The notes beneath the pieces are model-generated. The model saw nothing but the letters and a program-made list of their open reading frames with translations, was not told the DNA's origin and did not search any database. Made by a program: the position numbers and the translations under genes. From NCBI GenBank assembly GCA_017628675.1, contig JAGBYS010000151.1, positions 1 through 6,352 of the forward strand: a stretch of 6,352 bases of DNA, in the 5' to 3' direction. Source of the stretch: Tidjanibacter sp. Lineage in GTDB: Bacteria; Bacteroidota; Bacteroidia; Bacteroidales; Rikenellaceae. Below are positions 5,424-6,352 of this stretch, piece by piece (position 1 is the first letter of the stretch; each line of letters opens with the position of its first letter).

Positions 5424-6352
5424 ATGAATTTTAGAGAGAAAATAATTGCAGTAGTGGCGTTTGCATTGGTGGCTATGGCTCCAGAGGGGGCTGTGGCACA
5501 GGATGCGAGCCTCAATACCTACTCCCCATACACCTTCTACGGCATTGGCGACATCCACAATGAGGGTATCGCTGTCACCCGCGCTATGGGCGGTGCCGCA
5601 ATGGGTTTCCGCAACTACATCTATGTCAACCCCCTGAACCCCGCATCGTATAGCTCGGTGAGGAGCAACTCGTTCCTCTCGAACTTCGATATGGAGGGTC
5701 AGAACTTCTATATCCGCACCACCGACGCAAAGACCTCCTTCAACACCTTCAATGTGAGGGATATAGCAATGTCGCTGCCCCTCTACAAGGGTCTGGGCGT
5801 GGGCCTGAGCATCACCCCCTACAGCTCGGTGGGCTACAATGTGAGGTACTACGACCAGAATCAGGATGTTCAGGCGGGCGTGGGCCAGATGTGCTACACC
5901 TACACGGGCTCGGGCGATGTAACCCAGTTCAAGTTGGGTGTTGGCTACGAGCCATTCAAAAATTTCTCGATTGGTGCTGATGTGATCTATTATCACGGCA
6001 GCATCGAGCGCACCTACTCCGTTCAGCCTACCACTATCACCGGCACAGGTACCTACTACTCGATGAACGGCACCTCGACCGAGTATGTGGGCAGCTTCTT
6101 CGGCACCCTCGGTATGCAGTGGACCCCCATTGCTAAGGAGAACAGCGTGCTGACCATCGGTGCAACCTATAAGTTCGGCGGCAAGATGGGCAACGAGATT
6201 GTGGAGCAGATTCCTCTGAACACGGCGCTGAATCCCGGCGCAATGGTTGTGGATCGCACCTACACCTCCTCGCTCCAGATGCCCTCGGTCTATGCCGTAG
6301 GTTTCTACTACCACCGCCCCAAGTATAGCTTCGGTGCCGACTATGAGTTTGC
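5424..6352 (+). CDS. Outer-membrane beta-barrel protein, FadL/OmpP1-like Bacteroidetes family (3' end beyond window)
   Basis: The first 309 residues are visible and the frame stays open to the window edge. A signal peptide (residues 1-25) has basic Arg/Lys near the start, a hydrophobic core and a signal peptidase I site AVA|Q, so the mature protein starts at Q26. There is no lipobox cysteine. The mature part opens with SPYTFYGIGD (34-43), then RAMGGAAMGFR (53-63), NPLNPASY (69-76) and PYSSVGYN (132-139). These are signatures of uncharacterised Bacteroidetes outer-membrane proteins related in pattern to the FadL/OmpP1 transporters. Alternating aromatic and polar residues, many Tyr/Gly/Ser/Thr, and repeated strand-turn patterns such as FKLGVGYEPFKNFSIGADVIYY support a beta-barrel. 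FadL proteins move hydrophobic molecules across the outer membrane, but the substrate here is unknown. ATG 5424 is chosen because the signal peptide begins directly there. It has its own promoter and is probably not part of the rng-mfd transcript. Confidence 0.75.
   Translation, partial: MNFREKIIAVVAFALVAMAPEGAVAQDASLNTYSPYTFYGIGDIHNEGIAVTRAMGGAAMGFRNYIYVNPLNPASYSSVRSNSFLSNFDMEGQNFYIRTTDAKTSFNTFNVRDIAMSLPLYKGLGVGLSITPYSSVGYNVRYYDQNQDVQAGVGQMCYTYTGSGDVTQFKLGVGYEPFKNFSIGADVIYYHGSIERTYSVQPTTITGTGTYYSMNGTSTEYVGSFFGTLGMQWTPIAKENSVLTIGATYKFGGKMGNEIVEQIPLNTALNPGAMVVDRTYTSSLQMPSVYAVGFYYHRPKYSFGADYEF

Noticed and set aside
4242..6314. Two minus-strand open frames (4242-5165 and 5184-6314) opposite the mfd end and the barrel gene
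   Set aside because: The second crosses the AT-rich promoter gap and the + strand signal peptide; neither has a plausible product, and the + strand reading has strong family signatures.
1..6352. Search for CRISPR repeats, insertion sequences, tRNA genes, riboswitches, or toxin-antitoxin or phage-defence genes
   Set aside because: No repeated array, terminal inverted repeats with a transposase, cloverleaf or defence domains were seen; the window is filled by housekeeping genes and short regulatory gaps.

Overview
This window looks like chromosomal housekeeping DNA from a member of the Bacteroidota, most likely order Bacteroidales. The reasons are the Bacteroidetes-type RNase G and Mfd sequences, a tiny lysine/arginine-rich ribosome-associated-type protein just upstream of rng, an outer-membrane barrel protein of a Bacteroidetes family, promoter candidates of the TTTG / TAnnTTTG type, and start codons without good Shine-Dalgarno sequences. 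The coding regions are fairly GC-rich and use AGG arginine codons freely, while the gaps are AT-rich. That would suit a Rikenellaceae/Alistipes-like genome, but the family cannot be fixed from this sequence alone.

All real genes are on the + strand. Positions 1-12 may be the last three codons and stop of an upstream gene. A 31-residue, extremely basic protein (72-167) follows. A 138-base gap (168-305) holds a terminator-like hairpin with a T run and then two compact hairpins. Next are rng (RNase G, 306-1853) and mfd (transcription-repair coupling factor, 1890-5288). These two are 36 bases apart and probably share a transcript; a strong hairpin spans the rng stop codon. A 135-base AT-rich gap (5289-5423) holds a weak terminator-like fold, a good Bacteroidetes-type promoter and a perfect 7-bp hairpin at the predicted mRNA 5' end. 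The last gene (5424 to beyond the window edge) encodes a secreted outer-membrane beta-barrel protein and is cut off by the window end.

Functionally, the first part concerns RNA and transcription: a probable small-ribosomal-subunit protein, an endoribonuclease for rRNA and mRNA, and the translocase that removes stalled RNA polymerase at DNA damage. The barrel protein is an unrelated envelope gene with its own promoter. I find no mobile element, CRISPR array, tRNA, rRNA or defence system, and no evidence of a new multi-gene system. The points worth a second look are RNA structures around rng, the 5'-terminal hairpin of the barrel gene, and the little-studied small basic protein and barrel protein.
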